DNA from: Glycine soja
Taxonomy: Eukaryota > Streptophyta > Magnoliopsida > Fabales > Fabaceae
Direction: 5' to 3'
Length of the DNA: 64,000 nt
Assembly (NCBI RefSeq): GCF_004193775.1
Contig: NC_041018.1
Span: 32,633,940 to 32,697,939, forward strand
Numbering within the stretch: position 1 is the stretch's first letter; every line of letters begins with the position of its first letter. The position numbers were made by a program, and so were the translations under genes. Shown in pieces: positions 49,552 to 61,539 of the stretch. Under the pieces are notes generated by a model, which did no database searches, had not been told where the DNA came from, and saw only the letters and a program-made list of their open reading frames with translations.

Positions 49552-50755
49552 AACTGAAAGGAAAGAACTAGGACCACAACCACATACAGTGAATCAATTA
49601 AATTGGAATGTCACTTTTCCTTTGTAATTCACAAGCATGTACATACAGGGAATCAACTTTTAAACTCTAATATACATATATATAATTAATCATTCATACG
49701 CGTGTAGAAAGGACCATGTGCAATTAGAGAAGCTTTCGTATCTGAATATGCCAGCAATTCCTATGTACAACATCACGTTTCTAACAAAAATACCATAGAA
49801 ATCTATTTGACTTTCTTTATCCATTATTGCGGAAAGAAATCTCAATCTGCAAAACCACAATTGCTTCGTACACAGAATTTGCAATCACCATCACAAAAAT
49901 TAGAAAAGGTCAAGAGGCAACAACAAAAATAAAATAATTCAACCCTTTAAAATCAATCAAAACCCTTAAATGACACAGAAGTAAAAACACAAAATCACAA
50001 CCAAATACTCCTGAAATCAAATTGCAAATGATTTCACATAGGGACATCAATTGATCCGTCAAACACAGTCTATTCTTGAATAAAAGCATAAAAACAATTG
50101 AATTTCATAAAATAACCCCAAAATTGGTCATCTATGGATCCCTACACATGTTAATTATAATCCCCAAGTGTAAGTAACTCATCGCTTACCTTGATGTAGT
50201 TGCTTAAGTGTTCTCCGTTAGCAATGATGTCATTTCTAGTACTCTCTAGAGCTCCTCCTCAGTTGCTCTATTAGGTTCTTGAGCGTAAGAGGAAAAATGA
50301 ATAGAAATGTTTTGTAAAACTGTTTTGGGGTTAAAAGTTCCTTTATATAGTGAGAAGACTGATGACCTAATTCTTATTCTTATTTTATTTATTTATTTAT
50401 TTACTTTTATTCTTTTTTTTAAAAAAAAGACCAAAGGGAATGGGACGTTACAAAAACAAAGTAAGATCACTAAAATGTTTACCCATGAATTGAGTAGGAA
50501 CTCATTGCTTTATCAATAAATTGCATTTAAGTTCTGACATAAAATTTTCTCAACCACAGGAGACAAGTTGATGGAGGCATCACATAAATTGCATATGAAA
50601 TATTACAAATAATTAACATTACAACCAATCCAATTTTACTTAATTACAACAAGAAGAAAAAGAACACAAAATTGAGCACTCAAGAGCCTTTGCCCTCTAG
50701 TTGTGGACAACTGGACATATATAAAAAACATAAGAACTGCATTTAAAGATCATAA

Positions 50756-51294
50756 TGTTGAAATTTTAGGGGATCCTTATAAAATACCAATAACCACTAA
50801 GAACACATTATGTTAGATTATCAACAAGAGTTTTAGGAATACCTGGATCCATAATGATTGATCAAACAAACGCAGCGGAATCTAAATTCATTGATGATTT
50901 CTAATCTATGTACTCTTCTTAAGATCTGTTATGGAACGGATAACCGGCTAACAGCGTGACCGGTGGCTTCATGATTGTTCCTCAATTAGAACCTCTTTAT
51001 TCCTTAATAAGATCTTCGTAACTCTTCAGATGGGTAGAAGAGAAATTACATGTGACGGCTCAGTATATTGGGGATCATAGCCTTCTTATAATGTGTTAAC
51101 ATAATAGGGTTCCCATTATCCCCTAATGGTCCAACACTGACATGTATTTATTTAAGTCCATATCATCTGATTTGGTAGTCTAGTGGACTCACTTAATTTG
51201 ATCACATAAAATAAAAATCACTAATGATAAATAGCTAATATAATTGTCTTGTAATATTAACCCACATTAATTATTGGAATAGAAAATTTCAACA
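50756..51294 (-). repeat. 3' LTR of the decayed Copia element (539 bp)
   Basis: It matches 56701-57173 over its whole length except for about 66 bp (around 50950-51015) absent from the partner, plus scattered substitutions. Confidence 0.92.
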
Positions 51295-51699
51295 ATCTCC
51301 CACTTGGGCTACATATTATAACAATTATATAAAAAATATCTTTAAGCGCGCATCAATATTTTATTTACCTTTAGACTTCCAACTTAACAACCTGGTCCAT
51401 CTCATGTATCAATAATGGAATCACTACGTCTTTCGTCACTACAACAAATGTAACTAGACCACAATGACCACCACATCAATATACTCAATGACATAGATCA
51501 ATATGGATAAGCAACATGGAAATTACATGCAATGTGATCTGAGTCATGCCTATTTCCAACTGGTCCAAACTTTATTCTTTATGGAGATCTATCCAAACAC
51601 AACATAAATATTGCAAACAAAACAAGCTGATAATGAAATGATAAACTTCAACTTTATTTCTGTAGAAAATCCAAACAACAAAATGTTTGTAAACCATAA

Positions 51700-51990
51700 G
51701 ATATAGAACATAAGTAAGACTCCCACTAAACTAAGGTACTATCAGGAATTACATCCATATGAGCAGTGTGCTCATGAAAAACTTTAAGCGTCATACCTTT
51801 AGTAAGTGGATCAGTTAGCATAGAATGAGTCTCTATATGTTCTATACAAATCTATATTTTCTGGATTCTTTATTTAACAACCAAATACTTTTTGTCAACA
51901 AACTTATACTTGGTTGAATCCTTAATAAGACCACTAAGATATTGTCCCAATAAATACCCGATGGCTACTTAATGTTGGTGACAACAGGCA
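51700..51990 (-). pseudogene. Copia RNase H C-terminal remnant
   Basis: The minus strand reads KYKFVDKKYLVVK, a stop, then IEHIETHSMLTDPLTKGMTL and KVFHEHTAHM, the typical end of a Copia polyprotein (the LTDPLTKG block). Stops are present. It lies just upstream of the purine tract and 3' LTR, as expected. Confidence 0.8.
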
Positions 51991-52009
51991 AGCCAGTTAC
52001 AATAATTTA

Positions 52010-54693
52010 TGTGACACCATCTACCCCTCACATATATATTAATAAAGGAATAAAAATTCAAATATTAATTAAAAGTATTTTTAAAATATTTTTAAATACA
52101 AGCCTTTCAAATGGGTAAAAGGCTCACATTCACTTTCTTCTACATCATATTCAAATTTGTCCAAATAAATAATAAAGTCATCTCGTTCAAAGAAGGCCAT
52201 CTAAGTTTCATGCAATTAATATAGAACTTATATCCTAATGTCACATCCTATCAGAACGTGGTGTTCTCGTGTCCTCTAGCATGAGGTTCTTCATAGTCAT
52301 CCACCTATTCATCTGCTCCCCCAAACACAAAGTTCAAGATCATCACAGGATCCAAACACAAACAACAGACCGGGAGTGAGTTATCACATTTCTAACTACT
52401 AGAGAGAAACAACACAACATATAGTAGCCAAATACAATTTACTTAGCATATCTCACATTATTTCATCACTTTGTCATTCATCAATCACATTTTTCATCCA
52501 TCAATCACACCTTTCAATCATCAATCACAATACACAGGAATCACACACTCCGATCAAGACATAATAACACATCAATTTCATAATAAACAATTAGCAAGCG
52601 TATGCAACAGTTATGCTAAGACTCAAGCCTATATGCAATGTGGTACCATGTCAGTGAAAAATCTCGTCGGGCGCCTAGGAGTACATGACAAGACAAACCA
52701 CACAATAGTAATTCAAGTCAGTCTCACTAGGTAATATCATAGGGAGACCAGTCAGGGTCACAGTGTTTTGCGAGAATGCTCCAACCATATGGGATCAACA
52801 TAGGCTTAAAGGAGCACTCAAACTGTGTGACCCCCAAGGCCTACACTCCGAAGAGTCCGTCAGGGCCTCTCCCTCCTGATTCAGGTCCAACCCAGAAAAC
52901 ATTTTAGTACACAGACTCTATCTATGAACTGTACAAAACACACAACTCCTCAATTGTTCTCAAAATAATTTTAACTTGTCGCCCTTTAAGGGTCTTATCA
53001 TTAACCCGTCGCCCAAAAAGGGACTTAGCATCAACTCGTCGCCCAAAAAGGGACTTAGCATCAACTCGTCGCCCTAAAAGGGACTTAGCATTAACTCGTC
53101 GCCCTAAAAGGGACTTAACATTAACTCATCGCCCTAAAAGGGACTTATGGTCATGTGATTATACAATTCATAGTTCACAACTAAATGCACACAACACCTC
53201 AATGCACATATATATCTCAATGATATACATACTCAATTTATCACATACACTTAATCCCAATCACCATGGTATAATCTCAATTTAACATGTTATCACATCT
53301 CATGAATCATATACACTTTACTAATGAACTATGCAATACACACATTTACTCAATTGTTTTCAAAATTATTTTAACTCGTCGGGTTCCCACAGTGGATCCC
53401 ATCACAATACTCGTCACCCTTAAAAGGTCTTACAATTGTGTGATTGCACTGTTCATAATTCACAACTCAATACATACATCTCATCTCAATACACATGTAT
53501 TTCATTATCCGTCACATGTTCAATTTATCACATACGCACAGTTTGAATCATCATTTCATAACCTAAACATAACAATTTATACAAAAGATTTTATCACAAC
53601 ATGGGGTGTAAAACCTCTGAAATAGTTTTTCACAATTGTATCAAAATCAATTAATCAAAATCATGGGTTAAACACAAAGACATCAAGAGCACTCAAGTTT
53701 ATCAATCAATTCTCACTAGGACATCAATTGGTACATAGAACACAATAATATTGTATTTATAATCATAAAGGAAAAATTATAATTCAATAAACATCCAAAA
53801 ATAAACCCAAATTTAGTTCTCTAAGGATCCCTACACATGTTCATTCTAACCCCCAATTGCGATAAACTCATCCCTTACCTCTGAGGGGACTCACGTGTCT
53901 TCAGCCAGCGATAGTAACATCTCTAGCGGTTCCCTGAGATTCCTTCCGTTATTCCTCCGACTGATCCGATAGAATTCTCAAACGTCAGAGAGACGGAGAA
54001 GGGATTGAAACCTCCACTTGTACTGTCTTCATGCGATCCCTTTTTCTCCCTCCACGAATGTTATATCGAAAATCCCAACGGTGGAAGTGTGCGCAATTGA
54101 ATTTCGAACAACATATCCAAATTTCATGAAAATCCAATTGTTAATGAAACCGGAATCGTAGTTTTATCAAGACAGTTTTGGGTTTCTGTGGGAAATTAAA
54201 ATGTTACAATGCGAGGGGTATTTCTCTTATCTTAGACGGAATATCGAAATTCCCAATGGTGAGAATACTCGGAAATGGGTTGTGAACATGCAGTTTAAAT
54301 TTCACGAAGATCCAACGGTGAATGAGTCCAAGATCGTCATTTTTCTGAGACAGGTTTGATGGCATACGGGAAGAAGAGAGGGTTTTGGGAGAGGAAGAGA
54401 GAAAAAACGAAATTGGTAGGCAGAGGAGGCTGAGAAGTCAGTCTGAAAACTGACATAGCATGTCGCTATTTATAACTAGGGGTATTCACGACCTATTATT
54501 TACTTTATTTATTTTTATTATTTTATAAAAAAAAAAAAAAACTCTATTTTATTCTCCATCAAATGAATAATAAAATACTCTTCTTATTTTCTCTCAAACC
54601 ATTGTTTGATTATAACTATTTTCTTTATTTATTTAATTATAAAACATCATTATTCTCTAAAATTTTATATACGAAAAAAAATGGGATGTTACA
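52010..54693 (-). mobile_element. Solo LTR (family A), 2.7 kb, nested in the decayed Copia element
   Basis: Plus-strand borders TGTGACACCATCTACCCC and AAATGGGATGTTACA, with ATTTA on both sides (52005-52009 and 54694-54698). Same family as 47036-50452 but without the nested 1.08 kb insert. It carries a tandem array at 52972-53148. No polyprotein. Confidence 0.9.
52972..53148 (+). repeat. 30-bp tandem repeat, about six copies
   Basis: The unit ACTCGTCGCCCTAAAAGGGA plus CTTAGCATTA repeats about six times with small changes. Each unit contains the short palindrome GCCCTAAAAGGG-type sequence. The related LTR at 47036 has only one or two units (near 48080). Confidence 0.9.
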
Positions 54694-54698
54694 ATTTA

Positions 54699-56126
54699 GC
54701 AATAATAAATTCTAGTATGATGTCTCATAGCAAAATATTAACTCCACCAACATGGTTAAATGTGGATCCTTATGTGGAGTGATTGCTATTAAGGCATTCC
54801 AAAAAAATCAAAGTCAAAATACCCAATGATCGCTAAAATTCTAGACTTTCGATATGAAAACATGTAGTTTCTTGTTCTCTTCGATTAACGCATAATGCGC
54901 TTTATTACTTTCTAGTGTTGCATACCAAGATTACTCATATATCACCTTAGGACTCCCACAAAAAATTATTTTATACATGCATATTTGGGATTTAAATAAT
55001 ATGAGTAATTTAAACCATAGTAGTACCAACAACAACAATTAAAGAAGAAAAAATAAACATACAATGCAAAAAAAATCTTTATGGTAAATTTCAAGACTCA
55101 AACAAGATACCTAGCACACCATTAATCCTCAATCTTTAGATTGAAAAAGACTAACTACAAGTGGTACTTTCAACGCATTGATCAAACATTGGTGATAAGT
55201 CCTGTCAAACAAAGGTTGTCTTTGGACACTCAATTGCTCACATAGAAAACTTATATGATGATTACTCTGGTCAAATAATGATTGTCTTTGAACATTTCAT
55301 TATTCACATGGAAAATCACTATTTATAATCACCGCATGTTTACCATCGCAAACATGTAATTATTCTGACAAATTGTGTCTTTCTTTGGGCCGAGCCCAAT
55401 TCGCATGAATAATTCCATGCAACATCCATGTAAGTTCAATCAAATCAACTTACACAACAAAGGTTAGTTTAGCAACATGTTGTTTCAATTAATTTAACCA
55501 AAAAAATACACGACAATTTAATATAATAAATGGGAGGTCTTAAAATTATACAACTTTCACATATAATTTAGTTATATAAAAATGTACACAACAGAACATG
55601 CAAATATTTTGCGGAACAGACCCATCACAAGATACCTAGCACAAATTTAATTCCTAGAGAAATTAATTTGTAATTGGTACTTTTAACACAATGATCAAAT
55701 ATTGACAATAAATTTTGTCAAATAATAGTTTTTCTTTGGACCGACTATTATTCACATGAAAACATCTTATAATTGTTACACATTTATCATCACACGTACA
55801 AAATATTATTTGGCCAAATTGTGTCTTCCTTTGGGCGGAACATGATTCGCATAAATAATTTTATACAAAAATCTGTAATTTTAATCAAATTAATTTTCAC
55901 AATAGGGATTGCTTTGACAATATTTCGTGTCAATCAATTTAATTAAAAAAAATCACTAAATATGCAAATAAATGAGAAGGATTTGTTACTGCTACATTAA
56001 CTTCAATCATGATAGTAAAAAATAATATAAAACATTAATTACGGCAAGTAAATATAATATCCTTAAATTATATTAAATGATATCATTGATTTATACTTAA
56101 AATACCCCCAAGTAAATATTGCATCT
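54699..56126. other. Non-coding internal remnant of the decayed Copia element
   Basis: No integrase or reverse transcriptase motif found. A unit with CAAATTGTGTCTTTCTTTGG is found near 55370 and again, slightly changed, near 55815, so part of this stretch is an old internal duplication. Confidence 0.45.
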
Positions 56127-56420
56127 TTAGTTTTCTTTTTTTTTATTATTATAAGAGGTCAAACTTAAATGAGTACTTTTAGATCTATCTTTCTGCAACC
56201 TCTCTTCCTCTTGCACGCAATGAGATATAAGCTCATTAATGAACCATTTGTCCGTATGAGTGTTATAACTCACTTTCAATTGCCCAAAGTGTGTAGGGAG
56301 TGAGATAAAAACTAAATGCACGAGCAGGTCTTCACTAAGCTCTAGCTTAAGTGCTTTTAGTTTTGATACCAAATTAGACATTTCATTATGTACCCCCTTA
56401 TATAACTTTCCCCCTCTCCC
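56127..56420 (-). pseudogene. Copia gag remnant (UBN2-type)
   Basis: The minus strand reads MSNLVSKLKALKLELSEDLL, then VHLVFISLPTHFGQLKVSYN and ELISHCVQEEERLQKDR, a typical Copia gag block. It sits about 280 bp inside the 5' LTR and primer site. Sequence upstream of MSNL is not gag-like, so the N-terminus is lost. Confidence 0.82.
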
Positions 56421-56700
56421 TTTTTTTTTACAACAAAAAAAATAACAAAAACTGCAAGCGCAAAAAAACTTCCTTATATATATTATGAACAATAGCTATG
56501 AAGAAAAGTCGTTCACAAATCCAAATAATGATGCCCAAAAACAAAATACACCCGAATTTAAATCAAATATCCAATTTACCAATAATTAATGTGTTGTTAA
56601 AAAAAATTGGGTTCATGTAACCAAAGCAATCCAGGTATAATTGGAATCAAATAACTTTAAATCCCAATAATATAATAGTAATGACGGCTCTAATACCACT

Positions 56701-57173
56701 TGTTAGAATTTTAGGGGATCCTTATGAAAAACCAATAACCACCAAGAACACATTACATTAGATTATCAAGAAGAGTTTTAGGAATACCTGGATCCATAAT
56801 GATTGATCAAACAAACACAGCAGAATTTGAATCCGTCGGTGATTTTTGATCTATGTACTCTTCTTAGGATCTGTTACGGAACGAATAACCGGCATTCGTA
56901 ACTCTTCGATGGGGAGAATAGAAACTATATGTGACGACTTGGTATATTAGGGACCATAGTCTTTTTATAGTGTGTTAACATAATAACATTCTCATTATCC
57001 CTTAATGTGCCAACACTGACAGCTGCTCATTTAAGTCCATATCATCTGATTTGATAGTCTAACGGACTCACTTAATTTGATCACATAAAATAAAACTCAC
57101 TAATGATAAATAGGTAATATAATTGTCTTATAATATTAACCCGCATTAATTATTGGAATAAAAAATTCCAACA
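56701..57173 (-). repeat. 5' LTR of the decayed Copia element (473 bp)
   Basis: Borders TGTTAGAATTTTAGGGG and AAAATTCCAACA. The primer site, on the minus strand AGTGGTATTAGAGC, lies at about 56685-56700. Confidence 0.92.
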
Positions 57174-57249
57174 TATAAGTATTGATGAGCATTAAGATCT
57201 AATGTCATTTGTTGTGGCATAATTTTGAGTTATATAAAAGAGTAAGAAA

Positions 57250-58651
57250 CACTGCACAAGAATGAGGAATCACCTGTATATCTTGGAAATGTTGTTGCAT
57301 CTTTGTCCAATTTCTTGGATGATCCATTCAAGTTCTTAAGCCATATATCATGGCTCTTACCTACATATCTATCACAAAATTCAATTAGCGCTTTCCATTC
57401 ATCAAGCATGGCTTTTTCCCGAGATGATACAACAACAACTTCATAAATTAATTTATTCATGCCCTCCACCTATTCAAACACAAAAAAAACATACAGTCAA
57501 TAGAAGAAAAAAAGTTTGATACTAAATGTGTTGGCCTATAAAATAGCAAATACAGTGTGATAATTAATGTGAGTCAACCCAAACCACTAGAACTCCTAAA
57601 TAAGTAACACACCTGTGACAACAAAAGGGTAGATAGCAGATCCCATTGTTTGTATGGCATCAGCAGCTGAATAGATAACATGCTTCAAATGTTCAATATC
57701 TGGCTGTAAATGTGTAAACATAGTAATGATGTTAGTGTCTCTTTGCAAGCATTAAGCCAAAAAGACACAAAAACCACCACACATACCTTTGCCCCTCCAA
57801 TTAGAGGATGACGAAGAGTACTTGCCTCCAAGTCTTCTACAACCCCGGATAAGCCATCAATATGATCACTTTCAAGTACAACCCATTCATTAAGGTAGGC
57901 CATCTGTGTCATTAATTGTAAAAGTACCACAATTTAAAAAAGAAGTATCACTAAATATCAAAAGAAAGTTTAATCATTTAAATAAGAAAATAGCATCACA
58001 TGACTTATAATCATATCCATCATTAATATGAGTTATGAATAACATGTCATGATAGAGTAGCGTAAACAATTAAACATAACTTCTCAATATGTAGGGCCAA
58101 CATCTTGTTGAGTACTGAAAATGCATTGTTAGATTGGTTGGATGAATTGGATGGCCTCATTCGAGATGGACTAGCCCTTCTAGGAGGAATTGAAGGCCTT
58201 GACTGCGATGGACTAACACCTCTTGAACTACAAGAGGACATCACTGAGGTCTTACTAGGTGATGGTAGCCGTGATCCTAGATTTGACAAGGACTGAAATC
58301 TAACTCCAACAGCTGCTAATCCTGTTTTATCCAATGCAATTGCTGGAACAACTTTATAAGGTCTTAGTACTTGAAAAATGTCATCAACCAGTTTTGCCTC
58401 ACATACTATTCTACCACTTTCAACAAGCAACATTAGCCTTGCACCATCACTAGAAGCTTTCTACAAGGGCCTCCTCGCTTTACCCGGTAAAGACAAACTT
58501 CACAGTGGACACACATCAGTTCCCAGAACAGAAGAGTTTGACATTCTGGTTGTCTAGTGGTGGTAATTGCATTGTTTTTTTTAGTAGGAACCAAGGGTTG
58601 TCTTCTAGTTTTGTGTTTCCTTAATGCTTGCTCTGACTCACATACATCCAT
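57250..58651 (-). pseudogene. QWRF-motif / AUGMIN subunit 8-like protein, broken multi-exon copy
   Basis: AUG8/QWRF proteins bind microtubules and recruit gamma-tubulin. From the ATG at 58651: MDVCESEQALRKHKTRRQ then PLVPTKKNNAI (family N-terminus), a deleted basic region, IALDKTGLAAVGVRFQSLS, SRLPSPSKTSVMSS and RASPSRMRPSNSSNQSNN (58360-58110), then after introns QMAYLNEWVVLESDHIDG and VVEDLEASTLRHPL (about 57905-57790), PDIEHLKHVIYSAADA (about 57700-57615) and VEGMNKLIYEVVVVSSREKA (about 57475-57410). The exon holding the QWRF motif itself was not found, and frameshifts separate the first blocks. The tail after REKAMLDE departs from the family. Introns are kept, so it is a DNA-level copy. 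Confidence 0.82.
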
Positions 58652-59369
58652 CCACTTTATCCCAATTAGATCACATTGATGGAAGTTCTCATAAAGCTAA
58701 ACCAAACTTAGCAGTTATTGGCTGTTTAGCAATCATGAGTGCTGCACTCAAAGGAATAAATGAACAACATAGATTATCCAGAAAGAACATCCTTTTCCTT
58801 GCAAAAAAATTTGCCACAAATGAAGATAAAGTAAGACATTACACTACTACAGACTGGGAAACTAAACAAAAGCAAAGAATAAACCATTTTTTTATTATTC
58901 ATTGGGCAAATAGAACACAAAATTAAGCACTTTGAAGTGGTCAATATTGACATTTAAATTAGCCAATGACCAACCTATCATTTTGTGTATTCCTAAGCAA
59001 TTTCGCCAGCTAGATTCCTAACAAAAAAAATGAAAGCATAACTAATAAGATTAAGATTGATGAATAACTCCTCAATCAGACTTCATCAAAATTCTAATTT
59101 TCCTAGCAATTACCTTCTATAACAATTAAAAAACAACAAAAGATGCCCCAAAAACATATTATTCTCACCTAGCATACTCGTGGCCCTAGGAACCAATGTC
59201 ACCCTCGGAACCAATAATCTATACTTGAGGCTTTCCTGCAAAAGACATAGGAAGTAGTCAATTTGTAAAGCTCTTAAAATTCATCTAATGAAGGAGCCCA
59301 ACTAAGCCAGAACACAACCATACCAAAACAATCACCAAAAATATTTTCAACTTGTAACACAACAAACTT
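58652..59369. other. Spacer between QWRF and PPR fragments inside CACTA element 3
   Basis: No coding block recognised. A CACTACTACAG sequence at 58842 looks like a CACTA tip but lacks subterminal repeats. Confidence 0.4.
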
Positions 59370-59987
59370 ACTCGTTCTCCTTTAGTAGACTTTGTGAGTG
59401 CTAATACAGAAGGTCCCATTCCATCCTTTTCCATGAATTTCGTCAACTCAAAACCCTTGTTGAGGTCCTTCAACATCACTGCCGCCAGAACAACCTTTCC
59501 GTAAGTGACAGTATCGAGTAGAATACCAAAATCGACAACGTCGACAAACACAATGAGGGTTTTCTTGAAGTGTCGAGAATCCACCAGGGTTCAGAGCAAG
59601 CATTTGACGGAACGCGTGGAAGGGATAAAATCCTCTTTTTACATGGAAGAGTAAAAGTCAGTGGCTTTGTCAAGCATTTTCGAGACGAAATAGAGCCATA
59701 AGAGGGTGTCCAAAAAGTGAGGTTTGGAGACGTGCACGTGGAGTTCAGAGATAGAAAAGAATGCAGTTTTGGTGAGAAGGGATCTGAGGAACCTTCTTTG
59801 CTATGATCGTGCGACCGTGGTTTAGTAAGATTTCGAGTTTTTGAACCTTTTGAAGGTGATTCTGGTATTGGGGATCAGATTCATAGAGTGTGAGTGATTG
59901 GGAGCAGAAGAAGGAGAAGAAGGAAATTGAATTATTGAAATGCGAATTGGAACGAAGACAGAGAGCAAAACGAGCTCCAAATCCCAT
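59370..59987 (-). pseudogene. PPR protein N-terminal fragment (At5g12100-like)
   Basis: Pentatricopeptide-repeat proteins bind organelle RNA. From the ATG at 59987 the frame reads an N-terminus with hydrophobic residues, possibly a targeting peptide, then ESDPQYQNHLQKVQKLEILL and NHGRTIIAKKVP. After a frame change it continues near 59660 and then at 59584 with VDSRHFKKTLIVFVDV-type sequence and DTVTYGKVVLAAVMLKDLNK (a PPR motif) and GFELTKFMEKDGMGPSVLA. Only about two PPR repeats of an expected fifteen or so are present. The layout resembles the N-terminus of the Arabidopsis At5g12100 family, from memory. It has at least two frameshifts and a nonsense end. The right end of the CACTA element lies about 250 bp upstream. 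Confidence 0.8.
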
Positions 59988-60238
59988 TATATGGTGCGGG
60001 TGGCGTGAACCCTAATGACGAGGGATTGGGAACACTGGGAAAGTGAAACAAAGAAACAGGAGGGAGAAGAAAAGAGTGGGCAAATTAGGGTTTTTGGAAA
60101 AGAGTATTAAAAACACACTCAATTCTAAGACGATGTTTAGAAAACTGTCTTAGAATTAACCTTCTAAGACGGATTTCACAAAACCGTCGTGGTCAAAAAC
60201 TTCATATTTACAAAATTGTCACTTTTATAGTAGTGATG

Positions 60239-61539
60239 TATGATGTACATTTAAATAAACATATTCTATTGTATCCATATATTATAATAATAAAATAAAA
60301 ATTTAAAATAATGAATTATTAGTAACTTATTTTCCCTTTCTTTGCTAATATGAACTTAGATTGTATTACATCATACATTTAATCATGAAATATACAACTA
60401 TTGTGGTATGATGGTTGAGATTCATGTCAAGAAATTGAGTTCATTTAATAAAATTTTCAATAAACACTTAAAGAAGAAGAAAATAAAATAAATTGGGGAG
60501 ACAAAAGAAAACACACAGATCCTTAGTTTATGACGCAAATAAGGACAATTTGAGGGCAAACAAATAAGTTGCATTGCAGAGCAATAATTACATGAAATAT
60601 TTGGTAAAGTCCTGCAACTGCAAGGTGGTAAAGGACCAACCTTCAAATTGAAATGGAAAAACACAATTTCAACCCTCCGCTGCATAAATTAGTTCAATTC
60701 AATGTTCTAGATAGGGGAAAAATAAAATATAAACATAAACGAATACAAATAATAAAAATACAATCTTTTTCTTTTCTACAAAACAAAAATGTTATCGAGA
60801 TCACACTGTTGGTAGAACTTTTCAACATCTGGAGGAACCACATAGAAACCAATTCAACTAGACATGCAAAAAGGAAAGGGGGAAAAAAGAACTAGACAAA
60901 CAAACATTAGGGTGCAAAAAAAAAAAAACAGATTTGTTTTTATTTTTTAAAAAAGTAAAGGAAAAAAGAAAAAGTAAAATTTGAAATGTAAATTAATAAA
61001 AACATAGGTTCATTACCAAGAAAACAATATGTAAAACTCAATAAAAACACATATTAGTAAAAATATAAATTAATTCTTACACAATGTAAAGGAAAATTGC
61101 ATATGCAATTTTATATGAGCTAATATACTTGGCAGTTAGAAATTACCCCAAATTTTCAACTCTAAACCTCATGTTCTAGGATAATTGACATACTGCAACA
61201 CATTCTTTAGGAGACAAGTAAGCTTCAAAATTGTACACTGCAGACAAAATTAATAATCTGTGAATGCATAGCAAATACAATCTGCATATACCAAACAAAC
61301 TGATATCAGCTATATAATCATGCTTTGAAGATTTTCAATGTCTATTAGCCCTTATGAAATATTCAAATTTAACAAAAAGCCAAAATGCATGCCCAATCCA
61401 AGTATAAAGAATCTTTCATGATTTCTGTTCTTTGAATGCATGAGGAGAAAAGTGACGGAAACTAGGCATGGAACATGAAGTTAATGGAACATCACATAAC
61501 CTGAATTCAATTGAGTCTGTTTGCAAAGCTCTAAGGTAT
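60239..61539. other. AT-rich spacer between two CACTA elements
   Basis: No gene or repeat border seen. Short open frames on both strands show no domain. Confidence 0.4.

Larger units (their letters stand above)
47036..50452 (-). mobile_element. Solo LTR (family A), 3.4 kb including a nested insertion
   Basis: Plus-strand borders are TGTAACGCCTTCTATCCC and AATGGGACGTTACA, with a perfect duplication AAAAC on both sides (47031-47035 and 50453-50457). Much of it matches the solo LTR at 52010-54693 (for example AAAAGGTTCACATTCACTTT, GTCCAAATAAAT, AAAATCTCGTCGG, GTCAAGATCTCTCCCTC). The orientation is uncertain; the TGTAACGTCCCATT end on the minus strand looks like an LTR start. It contains a second solo LTR (48252-49335) and a long TA microsatellite. 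Confidence 0.9.
50756..57173 (-). mobile_element. Decayed Ty1/Copia retrotransposon with internal deletion and nested solo LTR
   Basis: LTRs lie at 50756-51294 and 56701-57173, with borders TGTTGAAATTTTAGGGG and AATTTCAACA. The primer site (AGTGGTATTAGAGCCG on the minus strand) lies beside the right LTR, and the purine tract CAAGTGGGAGATTG beside the left LTR, so it runs on the minus strand. Flanks are CATAA and TATAA, a 5-bp duplication with one change. After removing the nested solo LTR only about 2.7 kb of internal DNA remains, holding gag and RNase H remnants but no recognisable integrase or reverse transcriptase. The right LTR lacks about 66 bp present in the left one. Confidence 0.9.
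39448..60235. mobile_element. Candidate Pack-CACTA element 3, about 6.1 kb expanded to 20.8 kb by nested insertions
   Basis: The left end CACTACTGGAATTCC at 39448 and the right end TATAGTAGTG at 60235 (reverse complement CACTACTATAAAAGTG) are both flanked by ATG (39445-39447 and 60236-60238). The right subterminal region (60120-60200) has good CTAAGACGG repeats; the left one has decayed ones (TCTAAGAAGATTTTT, ACTAAGACAATTTTT). Removing the three nested LTR insertions and their duplications leaves about 6.1 kb, between the sizes of elements 1 and 2. Cargo on the minus strand: pfkB kinase, QWRF/AUG8 and PPR fragments. The right end is secure; the pairing with this left end is an inference because its terminal sequence differs from the consensus after CACTACT. 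Confidence 0.55.

Noticed and set aside
51437..51450. CACTACAACAAATG as a CACTA tip
   Set aside because: It lies inside the decayed Copia element next to its purine tract, without subterminal repeats or a partner.
58842..58855. CACTACTACAG as a possible left end for the element ending at 60235
   Set aside because: The flanking triplet is TTA and not ATG, there are no subterminal repeats after it, and it lies between two captured fragments that seem to belong to one element.
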